A DNA stretch of 18,780 nucleotides from Coemansia sp. RSA 922 (Eukaryota > Kickxellomycota > Kickxellomycetes > Kickxellales > Kickxellaceae): contig JANBQS010000405.1 in the NCBI GenBank assembly GCA_027577415.1, positions 1-18,780 on the forward strand. Direction: 5' to 3'. The notes under the pieces were generated by a model. The model was not told the origin of the DNA. It saw only the letters and a program-made list of their open reading frames with translations, and searched no databases. The stretch's first letter is position 1. Every line of letters starts with the position of its first letter. This document shows positions 1 through 11,248 of this stretch, piece after piece. The translations under genes were made by a program, and so were the position numbers.

Positions 1-332
1 CGCGATGACTCGGATTCGACTATATAGGAAATCGTATTTTATTATGACGCATGGCAGTTGTCCAAAAAAAAAAAAAATAGCTAAATTGGTTTTGTGACGG
101 CGAACCACGTAAGCAATCCTTCCTTTTTTTGCTGCCAAGTATCATTATGATCATTGCTTTTATACGGCGCCAAAACAAGGTTCATACTACAACACAACAG
201 ATGATGGATTTTTGGACATAATTTACCAAAAATACTACAACTTTTCCCTAGCATGGATCCAAAATCATTTGTTTAATGTTTATAATTATCAATCGTTGTA
301 CTATAGACATTAGCTATAAAAAAAGTGTAAAT
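1..332. other. Intergenic, 3' flank of allantoicase
   Basis: This stretch lies downstream of the allantoicase stop codon on the minus strand and is AT-rich. It holds a run of 14 A followed by TAG near 66-79. No canonical AATAAA is visible on the minus strand; AT-rich stretches near 275-295 could serve as a polyadenylation region. No gene is supported here: the plus-strand ATG near 202 is followed by a stop within a few codons. Confidence 0.5.
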
Positions 333-1607
333 TTAGCTAGAAGCAGGACGACCATTAATACGAATACGCTTAATACCGCCATCAGGGTACATAGTAAATT
401 TGACATGAGTAAAGACGTCCTTCGCCGATACATCAAAGTAATGCTGAGCATCAGCCGTCAGAGGGACACCACCAATGACCTCAACCCATTGCGCATCATC
501 AGTAGGAATGTCCTCCTCAGACACAGTACCATGGAGAGTAACGAGAGGCGGGAAGTTACCACAGAACTGCCTAGTATCAAACTCCACCTTCTCGATAGAC
601 CCAGGGATACCCAATTTGAGAATAGCCCAGTCAGAGTGGTTTGGAGTACGCGAACGACGGGTCTCCCAGCCATCACCCATGGTCTTGCCACGCCCCGGGA
701 GAAGCAAGTTGGATGGCGAGCAAAAATGCTGGTTAGAGCACGCCACCGCACGACCACCATTACCGACGAACGCCAAATCCACTAGTCCATCGGCACTAGC
801 TACTAGTGTTTGGGGCACGACCTGTCCGTAAACGCGCAGCCGTGCGATACCACCGTCAGGGAAATTGTTGACACGCAGGTGGGTATAGACTTTGGTCGGA
901 GCCTCAAAGACAAAGTAATGGTGGGAGCCAGGGTTCATATTAACCTTGGGCAAGATCTCCTCGAACTGGGCCTTTTCTACATCGGCTTCCGACACATTGG
1001 CGCCCTCGATGCTGACAATGGGTGCGTGGTTGCCAGTAAAATGCGAAGTATCAACGTCGAAACCGAAAATAGATCCAGGGTATCCGAGCTGAATAATTGT
1101 CCAATCGTAGTTCTTGTTATGACGACGTGTCTCCCATCCGTCCATCCATTTTCCACGATCAGTAAACTCCTCGGGTAGGAATACGGCCTCTTCGTCTTTT
1201 AGCAAGTTGGATGCCTCGGCGAAAAACTCATCGGAAAAACTGATAATCTTGGAACCAAGCGAAACACTTGCCAGGTCTATAGTACGAAAAGTCAAATATT
1301 AAAAAGATGGATATCGATTAGATATAATAAGCTGTGGCCAAAACGGAATTGCGCTATCCACAGAGATCAGAAAAAAAAATAGTGATGGGTGTGCATTATC
1401 TCTTCATCGATTCAACAAGTGACTATATGACTCTCCCCTGCATGCATAGCACGAGGTGTGTGTGAGAGAACAATAGTCAGAACCGAGTTAGATGGTGTTT
1501 AGATAGCAAGAAGGAACAATGTAAGATACTATACTTGACTTTGCCTTGAGAGCAACAACCTCGGCAGAAGTAGGTTCAACGGAACGGAAAGCAGGAGCAG
1601 CAGACAT
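333..1607 (-). CDS. DAL2: Allantoicase, two exons
   Basis: Allantoicase (allantoate amidinohydrolase) splits allantoate into ureidoglycolate and urea in the allantoin branch of purine catabolism. Exon 1 is 1607-1535 (24 codons plus one base, starting MSAAPAFRSVEPTSAEVV); exon 2 is 1276-333. Joined they give 338 aa, close to the yeast enzyme. The internal duplication typical of the family is visible: two DGWETRRxR/H blocks, each followed by a DW-I--LG-PGSI segment and a YPDGGI-R-R-YG/NG end. SFSDEFFAEASNLL, GNHAPIVSIEG and SNLLLPGRG also match family signatures as I remember them. The ATG at 1607 is preferred because exon 2 alone opens only at a TTG that is probably intronic, and splicing restores an N-terminus leading into the conserved LASVSLGSKIISF. 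The frame has no break. No other allantoin-pathway gene is adjacent in the window. Family assignment is firm; the exact splice junction is inferred. Confidence 0.95.
1277..1534 (-). other. Intron 1 of the allantoicase gene
   Basis: This 258-nt intron has donor GTATAG and acceptor CTATAG, with a TTGAC branch-like sequence about 14 nt before the acceptor AG. It interrupts the codon for residue 25 after its first base. Without removal, the exon 1 frame reaches a TAA about 17 codons into the intron, so splicing is required to join the N-terminus to the catalytic body. Two other GT dinucleotides nearby would not keep the frame. Confidence 0.8.
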
Positions 1608-1727
1608 GTTTCAGAAAGAAAAAGAGGAGTGGATTGTTGTTACAATGGATAGTAGGCAATAAGTAAAGAAAAGATGCGTACTGTGGTAAGGAACTAAGAA
1701 GAAGAAGAAAGTGGGTGGCAGTGTTGT

Positions 1728-1737
1728 CCTTTTTATA
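1728..1737 (-). promoter_or_regulatory. TATA-like element of the allantoicase promoter
   Basis: The minus strand reads TATAAAAAGG here, about 120 nt upstream of the allantoicase ATG. It is the best TATA-like match in the 5' flank and its distance leaves room for a short leader. Confidence 0.45.
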
Positions 1738-1767
1738 TTATTTTTTTGGTATCCGTGGGTGCGCAAT

Positions 1768-1773
1768 TTATCT
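1768..1773 (-). promoter_or_regulatory. GATA-type site upstream of allantoicase
   Basis: The minus strand reads AGATAA, matching the WGATAR core bound by fungal nitrogen-regulatory GATA factors, about 30 nt upstream of the TATA-like element. Allantoin-catabolic genes are commonly under such control in fungi. One 6-bp match can occur by chance, so this is only suggestive. Confidence 0.3.
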
Positions 1774-1905
1774 CTCTTGCGATCTGTGTGACCAGCCTGT
1801 GACAGCGGAGGAGGGGGTGCGGCGGATAGTTAGTTTATGCAGCAGCTGCAAATGAAAATAATTAGCGCGCTAATAATATTTTTTTTAAGACAAGGCCTGT
1901 TGGCA

Positions 1906-1930
1906 TTCTTTCTTTCTTTCTTTCTTTTTT
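1906..1930. repeat. TTTC microsatellite
   Basis: A short tandem run of the unit TTTC, repeated about five times and grading into a T run, lies in the intergenic gap. It has no evident function. Confidence 0.7.
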
Positions 1931-2259
1931 TAAAAGGAGAAACTATTAAGCGAGACTTGTTCTCCAACTTACTCAACAACGACAAAGTTGGAGTACTTGC
2001 CATTCTTTTGTTCGTTCATTGGCGCCTAGGAAATGGTTCTAGACAAAGTCTGAATAATAGCGCACTAGAGGTTTGCGCAATTCCGCAAACGAGATTTTTT
2101 TTACTCAGAGATGAATTAATTCGCCGCACTTTCCGACACTCGTGAGTTTTGACATATGCCGTTGAAGACAGATGATCAACAGGAAAAAAAATGGAACGCC
2201 AGCATTTATAGAATTAAACAGAAAACAAAATGAATAAAGGAAAAAAAAGTGACTTTTTT

Positions 2260-5200
2260 TTAAAGTAAAGTATGTGGATGAGCCAAAGCATGAAACCTTG
2301 AGCTAGGAGTAGACTGAGAAGAGATTGAAGATTCCGAAGAATTCAAGTTCGTGCCAATACGATCGGACACATCGGCATGCAAAAGTTTGATAAGCCAAGA
2401 GGGGATCTTTGGTATAGCGCCGATCAAACGTCTGACGACCTCGACCCAGACACGTTTTTCGTTCTCCGAGTCAGTGTAAAACTCGATAAAGCCGCCTTCC
2501 CCAAACTCGATACTAAAGCTATGCTGAATACCAGGGTCCATCCGATCATTGCTAGAATGCAAGCTGACGATACCCGAGTCAGTACGCGCCGACCGCTGCA
2601 ACATAGGATCGACGTCGACTTGGTCCGCAGGCTCCGAGTCCGACGCATAGGCGTGGCCACGCATAGGAGCAAAGCGGGGCGATTCGAGGTCAGACGAGCT
2701 ACGCATGTGGCGGCGGCGGCGAGTAGACAGAGCGCGGGACTGGGGCAAGACGCGCTGGCGACTATGGTCAACAACCCTCGTGGCATCATTTAGGTCAATG
2801 AAGCACCTGGGAGCCTTTGTGGTCTCATGGAAAGCGAACAAAAAGCCGCCAACAAGGCGGAAATAGCGACGACGCCAGAACCTCGTATCGCCACCCCTCT
2901 GGCTCATAAAGCCCGAGTTCAGCGTCCGATTGTGGAAGCCACATACCTCCATAGCCATCTCGCATTCGCTCAGCGTGCGCGGCAGCTCGTCCTCACGGAA
3001 CAAAGGACACTCTGGAATGAAAAACAACTGCAGCTGGATTCGCCCGCCACGTCGGCTCTCCCACACGTTCTCGACGTCCCAAGAGTCAACAAGGCCGCGC
3101 AAGAAAACCTCGTTTAGCATCTCGCCGACATGCACGACAGCCACGCCGCGCGTCTCCTCAGTTACTCGCGACTGCGCCAGGCCCTTGCCGGCCCACCCGG
3201 GATCGTTGAACACGCTGGACGCGGCCTGCGTGGCACCCTGCGACCGCGCATCGCCATAGGCGGCGCTGGTCCCGCGCTCAGGGAACATGTTCCGACGATT
3301 GCTAAAGTCAAACAGGCTGTCGTCACGCGTGCGCGACCTGGTGTTGCGGCGCACTAGCTTCCGCAGCAGGGGCAAGCATCCAGGCCCCTGGGGGCTGCGG
3401 CGGCTGACGATGGCGTCGCTGCGGAACCGCATCCACATGGTGATGGATACGCTGGGATCAGTCAGAATGCGGAACTCCTGGTTGACAGTCGACCCAGTCG
3501 TGCCACCCACCGCCACCGGCGTCGTCGCCAGCGTGTCGATGCCATTGCGGATGACAAAGTACACAGAGTCGGGCTTCCCCTCAACGTCCTCGATGCTAAG
3601 TATGCGCATGTACAGGTACCCGGCCGTCGACGACACTTTGGGCGTCTGGAAGAACGGACCCGTGGGCACGCCGCTCAGCGCCGACACATACCGCGGCACT
3701 GACGACGGCCGCACTGTGCCATCGGCGGCGGTGAACTTGCCCGCCGACCGCACGTTCACCGACCCATGGACGTCGGTGCGAACGGTGACGTTGATCTCGT
3801 TGATTTCATCCATCACTCGCTCCGAGAACGTCTTGTTCTTGGGTGCCCGCAACACCAGCCGCTTGCGAGGCGGTCCCTGGATGATGGGCTTCTGGTACAG
3901 CTCATGGCCGCTGGCTTGGAAGTCTTGCGAAATAATAGGCCCAAACGCCTCGTCCGCTCGGAGCATCTGCTGCTGCCCAACGCTCTCGTCGCTGTCGCTA
4001 TCCTCAGACACGGGGATCTCAACGCTGTCGAGGAACGACTTGCGGCGTCCAGTCACATCGGTGTCGAACAGCCCGGCGATCCCCGACTTGCGCGCCCGCT
4101 TGTTCTGCCGCTTCGTCAGCGCCTTGATCGTACCGTGTCCAGTGCCCTCCTGTATGCCATCGAATTCTTCTTGCAGCCGTCGCATGGAAATAGTAGACTC
4201 CAGCTCGCGCTTCAGCTCAGGGTGCTCAGTCGAATGCTGCCGCCCCCTATGCGTCTTTAGCGCCTCGCATATGTCGCGCTCAGCCAGCATCTTCTGGTGC
4301 AAATCCGGCGGCAGCGGCTCCAAGTAGTTGTTCTCCATAAACCATAGCGGAGATACGATCCGCTCAGGCTGATACTCCACCGTGGTGCCCCGCTTGGCTG
4401 CCTCTTTGCGCTCGCGCTTGATCTTACGCATCTCTTCGCGGTGCTCCTGGATATGGAATCCCACAGGTCGGTAGCCCTCAAAGTCCTGCGACTCGATGAA
4501 CAGCATCTTGGGAATCGGCTCATCGTCAGTCGACAGATCCTCTTCAATAGCTTCGACTGTTGTGGCTGGCGGCTCCAATCGCCGACTAGCGGTGGGCTGC
4601 ACCTGTTGCATCTCGGGCAGCCCACGAGCTACGCCTTTGCCCTTTCCAGACACGTCCGATCCACTGCTACTGAATCCGCCGTCATCAGTACCCAAGTGAA
4701 TGCTGCCAGTCGATCCAGTAAACACGTCGACATGCTGGTGCCACCGAGACGACGTGGGCCGAGCGGAGGGCCGAGACTCGCTGTCGCCAGCGTACCCGCC
4801 ATCCTGAACCTCTGCTATGGGCTGGTCCATCGGGTGCATGTACAGCACGCGACTACTGGCGGAGCTAGGGCGGCCAGCGGAGAATATATCGCTGCGGTCA
4901 AAGCTGCTGCGACTGGCCATCGTGCTGTTCTCCTCCGAGTTGTATCCAAACACAATATTCGGATCAAAGGAGTGCGACCCCAGCGACGGTGTACGCGACT
5001 GAGTCAGATCCTCGTAATGACCCGCCGAATCAGCCCCGGTACCAGAAAACTCACCAGTATCGTGCTCCGCCGATTGCTGCATGCTTGCCAGAGATAGGGG
5101 ACGCGGAGGTACTATCAGCGCCTCAAACATAGCCGATCGCAGTCCGCGAACAGGAGAGGCCTCGTGCCGCCGCTCTTGCATTTCAGGACCCCGCAGTGGA

Positions 5201-8200
5201 TCAGCAGCTGACGACGACGTGGATATAGACGATGACATGCGACCCAGCTCAGCCATGCTCGAGGGAATAGCTGGCACAGGCTCCATGTCAGCAGCAATCG
5301 ACCGGTGCACGTCGCTGGCCACCATACTGGGATTCCGGCTCTCCTCTTCCTCTTCGGCCACAGTTGACAGCCCAAACAGCGCCTGTGGGTTGTAGCGAGG
5401 CCGGGTCGGCAAAAGCGTATGGAACTCCTCGCCCAGTCTATCCTCCACACTCTCCATGTCCGCAGCGCTCGGAGCTAACTGCTCGTCGCTACCAGGGTAC
5501 GGTCCCGCATCGCCAATAGTCCGAAACCCAAGGTCAACATCGTCCAAGCCAGTAAACTGTGAGTTCTGACCTGACGACAGATAACTCTGCTCAGATTCGC
5601 CCGATACACGCTTAAGCCGATAGTCGAGCTTCCTCTGGTTCAGATTATACTGCGCCAACAACCCAACCTTTGTGTTCTCCGGCGCACTATCAAGCGGCGT
5701 AGACTCTGGCGTACTCCCCGTATCGAACGACGACAGAATATGTACAGAGTCCTCGCCACCAGATGACTGCTTGCTACTCAAGGCGGGTTCCACGGTTACT
5801 GGGTGAAGGGCTGCCGTGTTGGCTTGCTGCAGACCATCGAGATTCAGATCAGCACTGCTAAACGACGACGATGTTATTTCGTCGCCTGATTCTCGACGTC
5901 CGCGCCCCTCACCCGGCACCTCAAAAAAACCAGCCGCACTAGGTTGGGCTACTACCTCGTGAAATCGATTAGGCGATGGACTACGCTCAACCGTGGTCTC
6001 TTCAGCCGGCGCCGCAAAACGCACCTTGGCTACCTTTGTCGAGGGCCCAGCCGCCCGCTTAGAAGACGACGAAGACGACGAGGAGCTAGTGGGTTCGCTG
6101 GCTGTCAACAACGCCTTGCGTGTTTTAACCAAGCCGCTGTTAGAGATGCGCTCCAGCGTGCCGCTCTTACGCCGGTTGGCCAGTTCCTTGAACCGACTCT
6201 TGCGCTCAGCCTCATGGCGCGAAACGACGGGCGTGTCTTTGCCAGACTCCGTTGACGAGAATATCGATGATCCGATATCGGCCGACGTATGCGAGTCAAT
6301 GAGCAACGCAGCGCTTAATCCGCCGCCGCCACCACTGGACTGTACGCTGGCGGCCAGACCACGGGTCGCATCCACGCTGCTGTTGTGACTGGTGGTGCTG
6401 CCATTGCTGTCAGTGGCCTCGAGAGTCATGGCCCGTGGGTTTGGGCTAGGCTCATCGCCATTGCCGTCGCCGCTCTCGCCAGCCCCATAGCCGCCAGGAG
6501 ACATACTGGCAGGAGGTGGCGGTGGTGGCGACGGCTGCTGAGGCGCCTGCTCCTCCTGCGGTTGCTCGCTCTGGTGACCGCCATCAGCCGCATCGGCCAT
6601 CTCCGAGCCAGCATCACGGCTGGCCATAGTACTCTGACCATGAGCACCCGTGCTATGCGAGCTGGATACGCTAGTCGACCGAACAACCGGCTTGTCAAAC
6701 TCCGATCGATGACCTCCAAGTGGAGCCGAAGCAACTTGGTCAGCAACACTATCTGGACGCACCGGAATAGAAATGCGATGCGGCAGGGCGTTACCTTGCT
6801 GCTGCCGCTCAAAGTTCTGAGACAGTGCTGCCACACGCCCAATACGCGCCGTGTTCAGATTGGACTGCGCAGCCGCTTTGCCAGGCAGCAAAGACGATGG
6901 TGGACGAGAGTCCGGCGGTGTGCTCATAGCGCGCACGCGACTATTATTGGTGAGAGTGAGCACGCGGGCGGCGGTAGCAGGGCTAGGTCCAGTCGGCGAC
7001 TGCTCCGAGGCCGTAGACAGCTTAGCCGGCGAGTTTGACACCAGACTACGGTTCTTTAGTACTGCCAATGACGGCGACACCTTACGAGCAGGCGCGGGTG
7101 CCTGCTGAGTAGGCGAAGTCACGGTGCTAGCACGCATACGGCCGTTAATCGACGCTCCGCTGACCGACAACGCCTCGCGGGAATTCATTAGTGACGAAGT
7201 AGGCCGCGACATGTCGCCTTCCACAGACCGATCACGCATACCCAGAGCACTGGAGCTCCGCGACATGTCAAACTGGATCGACCCCTCGCTACGCTTAGAG
7301 ATATGCCGGTGGCGGAAGCTGTACCCTAGAGGAGGCGCCAAACTATCGTTCTCGTTATCGCCTTCGTCTCCACTCCCGCCTATATCGCTGACAGACGGCG
7401 ATGCCGCCCGCATGACACTGGCAAGTCCTGCGTGGACGCTGCGCTTGCTAGGTGATGGCGTTGGAGACCCACGCATCGTATTGCGGTTGATCAGCGTCTG
7501 CAGATACTGGTCGCGCTTATCGCGCGTCAGCGGTGCATCGGGTGCAGATGGCTCAAACGAGTCCATAGGTAGTGGCGACTCTGGCTCGCTGGCATCAGTC
7601 CGCGCCGCCTTGTCGGCAAACCCATCGGCTGACAGTTTGGATTTGACAAAGTTGAACGTCGGCTCTGAACTGAATCCACTCATATCGTCGTGCATAAGCT
7701 CGGCTGCCGCCGCACGACCCTGGCGCCGTCCAATGCGTCCCACGCGGAACGCCATATCGGCAGTAGGCGGGAATTGCTCCCCAGTACAGTGGACATCTAA
7801 TGAAGGCAATGCTCGTTCGTGCTCGGACTCTAATAGCGCATCAACATCCACTGCGGCCTCATCCGAGTACTCGGGCATAGAGTCGTGAGCGTCGCTGCCA
7901 CTTGGCTCATGCATTGGTGCGAATAGAGACATGGCGTCTGGCCGAGGAGCGGGCACAGGCGACGCAGAACGCGAGCTGCCAGACATGCCGTCCTCAGACA
8001 AAGCCTCTTCATAGGCAATCGCCGCTGCCTCGTGGCTGACATCTGTCACAAACTCGTTAGTGCTCGCTGGTACTGCGTCTTCGGCAAATGAGCCCGTGGC
8101 AGTCTCTGCGTTTTCCTCTGGCACGGCCGAACTCATCAGGTTGGCAAAGGTCGTATCGCCTGAGGGCGACGATATGGCGGTATGCGACGGTGAGCAATTA

Positions 8201-10541
8201 CTGTCGTCAAACGACGTGCTAGTGGGACTGATATGTGTAGTGGGCGACGTGGGAGACCGTAGTGGTCCGCCACTAATCAGCGACAAATTATCCTTGGACG
8301 ACCCAAACGTCGACCCATTAGATATAGTGTTGCTAGTCACCGACCCCACACTCGCGCCACTCTGCCGACCAGGCGACCGACTCATAATCATCTCGTATAG
8401 CGAGTCACGGCAGAGGAAAGGACTGGCACGCTGGGCCGGGTCCTTGCCAACCGAGTCATGCTTCAGCTGCTCCACGGCCTTGCTCGTTGCAAACTCGTGC
8501 ACTGGCCGCATCGATACCTCGGGCAAGACTACGGGGAACGCCAAGATGACTGGTTGCGGCGGAACCACCGATGCTAGTGCGTTACTCATCGACTGCATCG
8601 TGACAGATCCCGACGACGACATCATGGATAGGCCCGAACCTGTGTGGCAGTACGAGGGCTCGAGCTGTACAATGTCGTCAGAGTCGCTGAAAATATCGTC
8701 GATCTGGTCGTCAATCGAGTCGCGATCCACCTTGATCCGCACAGTGGCGTTCCTATCGTCATCGCTCAGGTCTCGCTCACCAGCCTCTTCATCGACAGCA
8801 GCATTGGCCGTGTGATAGGACACGACGCTATGAGTGCTAGACACGGGCTGTTGCTGGCCGTAGGCCATATCGCCGGCTCCACTGGCCATTGATCCTCGAC
8901 TAGCCGGTCTGGCTTGCTCCTCTCGGGCATTCAACTTGCCTTCGAGCACACGCTGGCGCAACGGAACGGTCTCGGGCGACTTTTTAGTCAGACTAGATTT
9001 GCTACCGCCCAAGCCAAGCCCCAGGCTACCTCGGTCGTAAGACGAGCCCACGGACGCGTTGTCAGGCACATCTCCATCCTCGTCATCGTCGCTCTCGTGG
9101 ACTTCAGGCGACTCGCCACCATACTGTGCGGCCTCTTCGGCATCATGCTGTGGGACTAGGGGACTACGCGACATGTCGCCAAAGCGTCTAATATACGAGG
9201 TCTCGCAGGCCTCATCGTCTTCATCGTCGCTGAATTGCTCGAGCATCTCCATCTCAAGCTCCGACTCTGCAAACTGAGCGCTGGAACCAATCGGCTGAGC
9301 CATAGCCGAGACATGAACATCCCCGTCGACCTCGTCGCCAGCATAGTAGTTTGCCGACTCGGATTCCTCCTGGGCCAGGGGAATCTGGTACCTTGTACCG
9401 CGCAACTGACCACGGTACATGGACAGCCACTGCAAGGTGGGCTTATCATTGGTGATTCCAGTCGGCAAAAAGCCCATGCGATTGGGGATATCGATAGCCG
9501 CACCCTGACGCAAAAGTCGCTCGACCAAATTGGCGTCATTGTAAAAGGCCGCCAAATGCAAAGTAGAGTTTTGCTGACGCCCAAAGAAATGCGAGTCCAG
9601 TTGTTCAGGCGAGATAGCATCGATGAGCGCGCCCAGAATGACCTCACGCACGGCGACGTGCTCTTTCATTTGGTCCGCCGACATGCCCGCCATCTGCTCT
9701 GTCTGTGCGCCATTGCCTAGTCGCCAGTTAGCATAGGCGTTCTTGTATCCCATGATGGCCACCTGCAGGCCGTCCATTCCCGAAGTGTCGTTTCCGAGCC
9801 ACTCACTAGCAATATGCGTGAGCGCCATGTGGAAGGGCGTAGACTCCTTTCGCCGCATGTTTAGCACGTCAGGATGGTCGGCCAGAATAGAGTGGACCTG
9901 GATTGAGCGGCCCTCGGTAATGGCACCAAACCACTGGCGGTAGAGCTGTGGAGACCACCTGGAATCAGTGGTAGCCATGTTTTGAAACCCCCAGTGCTGT
10001 GATTGCGGTGCAGAACTAGAAGTGGCGATATGCGAGTGGCGATTTGAGGAGTGCGGGCTGGAGGAAAAGTTTATATGCGACGGCGCCTTCATTCCCTAAG
10101 TATATAAAAACAGTGTTAGCAAGGATAATGTTTACGAATAAATTTTTTTTTTTTGACGAGTGGTGACATAAGGCCTTCGCGTATTTTTTTGTTGACAATA
10201 CCCGCGAGGTTCCTGAGAGGAGGAGGAAAACAAAGTGGGGAGGGGACGGTTGCGGGCAACAATGAGCCTATCCTGTTATACACGGCACATGTAGACGATT
10301 GTGCAAGAGGCATGGATATTATCCCTCATCTCCCTCATAGGGATGAGACAGACAAGTTAAGAGTACTTACAGGTGTGGAGTCTACGCGTGAGGACGATGG
10401 ATGGGAAGGCGACTTTGGAATCTCGATAGGACCGACGATGGATTCGGGGAGGTCCTCGCCTTCCGAATCGTCAAACGAACTGTCCGAGTTGCCGCTGGCC
10501 CGCCGCGAGTTGCGTGGAACTGCCTGGTGACGGTATGGCAT
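2260..10541 (-). CDS. Giant ankyrin / anillin-homology / PH protein, Bud4-Mid2 like
   Basis: Exon 1 (10541-10371, 57 aa) and exon 2 (10095-2260) join in phase 0 to give about 2,668 aa. Residues ~105-290 contain ankyrin-like repeats (STLHLAAFYNDANLVERLL). Residues ~300-1900 are low-complexity and Ser/Pro/Asp-rich, with a poly-Ser run near 1395, a PPPPPP run near 1246 and many SP sites. A more conserved block (~1910-2040, KMLFIESQDFEGYRPVGFH) precedes an anillin-homology region with a C2-like start (~2213, GYLYMRILSIEDVEGKPDS). A PH domain follows (~2452-2617; GFMSQRGGDTRFWRRRYFRL, closing Trp ~2607) with a basic/Ser insert of about 60 aa. The C-terminal pair matches budding yeast Bud4 and fission yeast Mid2, cortical proteins that bind and stabilise septin rings, so a role at septation or polarity sites is inferred. 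As I recall, Bud4 is about 1,450 aa and Mid2 about 700 aa, and neither has ankyrin repeats. The ATG at 10541 is chosen because the frame upstream offers only TTG before a TAG stop. Intact. Confidence 0.88.
10096..10370 (-). other. Intron 1 of the ankyrin/anillin/PH gene
   Basis: The 275-nt intron has a consensus donor GTAAGT, a CTAAC branch site (near 10113-10117) followed by a T-rich tract, and a TAG acceptor. It lies between codons: exon 1 ends ...DSTP and exon 2 begins with Gly then Met-Lys-Ala-Pro. The Met that opens the long uninterrupted frame (10092) is therefore internal, and taking it as the start would lose 58 residues. Confidence 0.88.
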
Positions 10542-11248
10542 TATTGGTTCTGCCGCCCTAACAGGCCAAGACAAAAGGTCGTGTGAGGTCTATGGCGTGA
10601 CTAACGAGGTGGCGTGCCGCAAGCTGTAGTGCAAGTAATGCAGTGCAGAAAAAAAAGTGCGAATTGAACTGGAATGCGTACGCTTAAAAAAAAAGTAAAT
10701 AGACAAAAGAGAATAAACGCTAAGAGGGAGGAAGAAAAGGGATACAGCACTTCTGAAACGACAACAAACTCACGTCGTAAGCGGAACTACACCACACGTA
10801 AATCCTATTCGCGCAAGGGGGGAGGGAAGTTCGTGCAAAGACCAGGATGGTCCCTACTTTGTATTTTGTCTTTGCGAGGTGTCCGTTTTTCGATGGACTA
10901 GAGTACAATAAATAAAAGCTACAAGCTAGGAAGGTCTTTACGAAGAGAAGAAGAGACATTGGACTCCGCCAGCTCCATCTACTGAAGAGTGACAACGACC
11001 AACACCCCCATCCCTTGCTTTCAGGTGCAGTGTTGCTGAGTATAGTGCCGATTGACATGATTGGCAGATGGGCGCTTGGAGCAAACACGGGGCCTGTGCT
11101 TATTCCAGTGTGCTAATATTTCATATCGGGTAAACATCCCTAAGCAGCTGACACTGCCATCAGGGCTTAATTGATTTGGAATTTAGGTAAAGGACTAGCC
11201 GCGACACATCATAGATTTAGTATTCGACTGAGTATTCTGTTTGATTTT
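10542..11248. other. Intergenic: 5' flank of the large gene
   Basis: This holds the leader and promoter of the large minus-strand gene. Close to the ATG the minus strand has a pyrimidine tract ending in CTGTTAG, which could be a 5' UTR splice acceptor. Further out are T/A runs (10650-10700) and AATAAATAAAAG around 10907-10918. Open frames on both strands between 10674 and 11088 are low-complexity and overlap, and I do not support them as genes. Confidence 0.5.

Larger units (their letters stand above)
1608..2259. other. Intergenic: allantoicase 5' flank and 3' flank of the large gene
   Basis: Both neighbouring genes are on the minus strand, so this gap contains the allantoicase promoter on its left and the end of the large gene's transcript on its right. 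It shows a GAA-rich run (about 1692-1710), an AT-rich block around 1731-1747, and several homopolymer runs near 2180-2260. An open frame at 1837-2145 on the plus strand is low-complexity and I do not regard it as a gene. Confidence 0.6.

Noticed and set aside
276..1178. Plus-strand frames opposite allantoicase
   Set aside because: They are shadows of the well-recognised allantoicase coding strand.
1837..2145. 102-codon plus-strand frame in the allantoicase 5' flank
   Set aside because: It runs through a TTTC microsatellite and homopolymer runs and shows no protein-like pattern.
3287..8815. Long plus-strand open frames opposite the giant gene (for example 3287-4327, 7124-7888, 8060-8815)
   Set aside because: They are antisense to an unbroken 7.8 kb frame with recognisable domains, carry no motifs of their own, and follow from the codon composition of the sense strand.
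10674..11088. Open frames on both strands upstream of the giant gene
   Set aside because: They overlap each other, are Lys/Arg/Ser-biased from A-rich sequence, and sit where the promoter and leader are expected.
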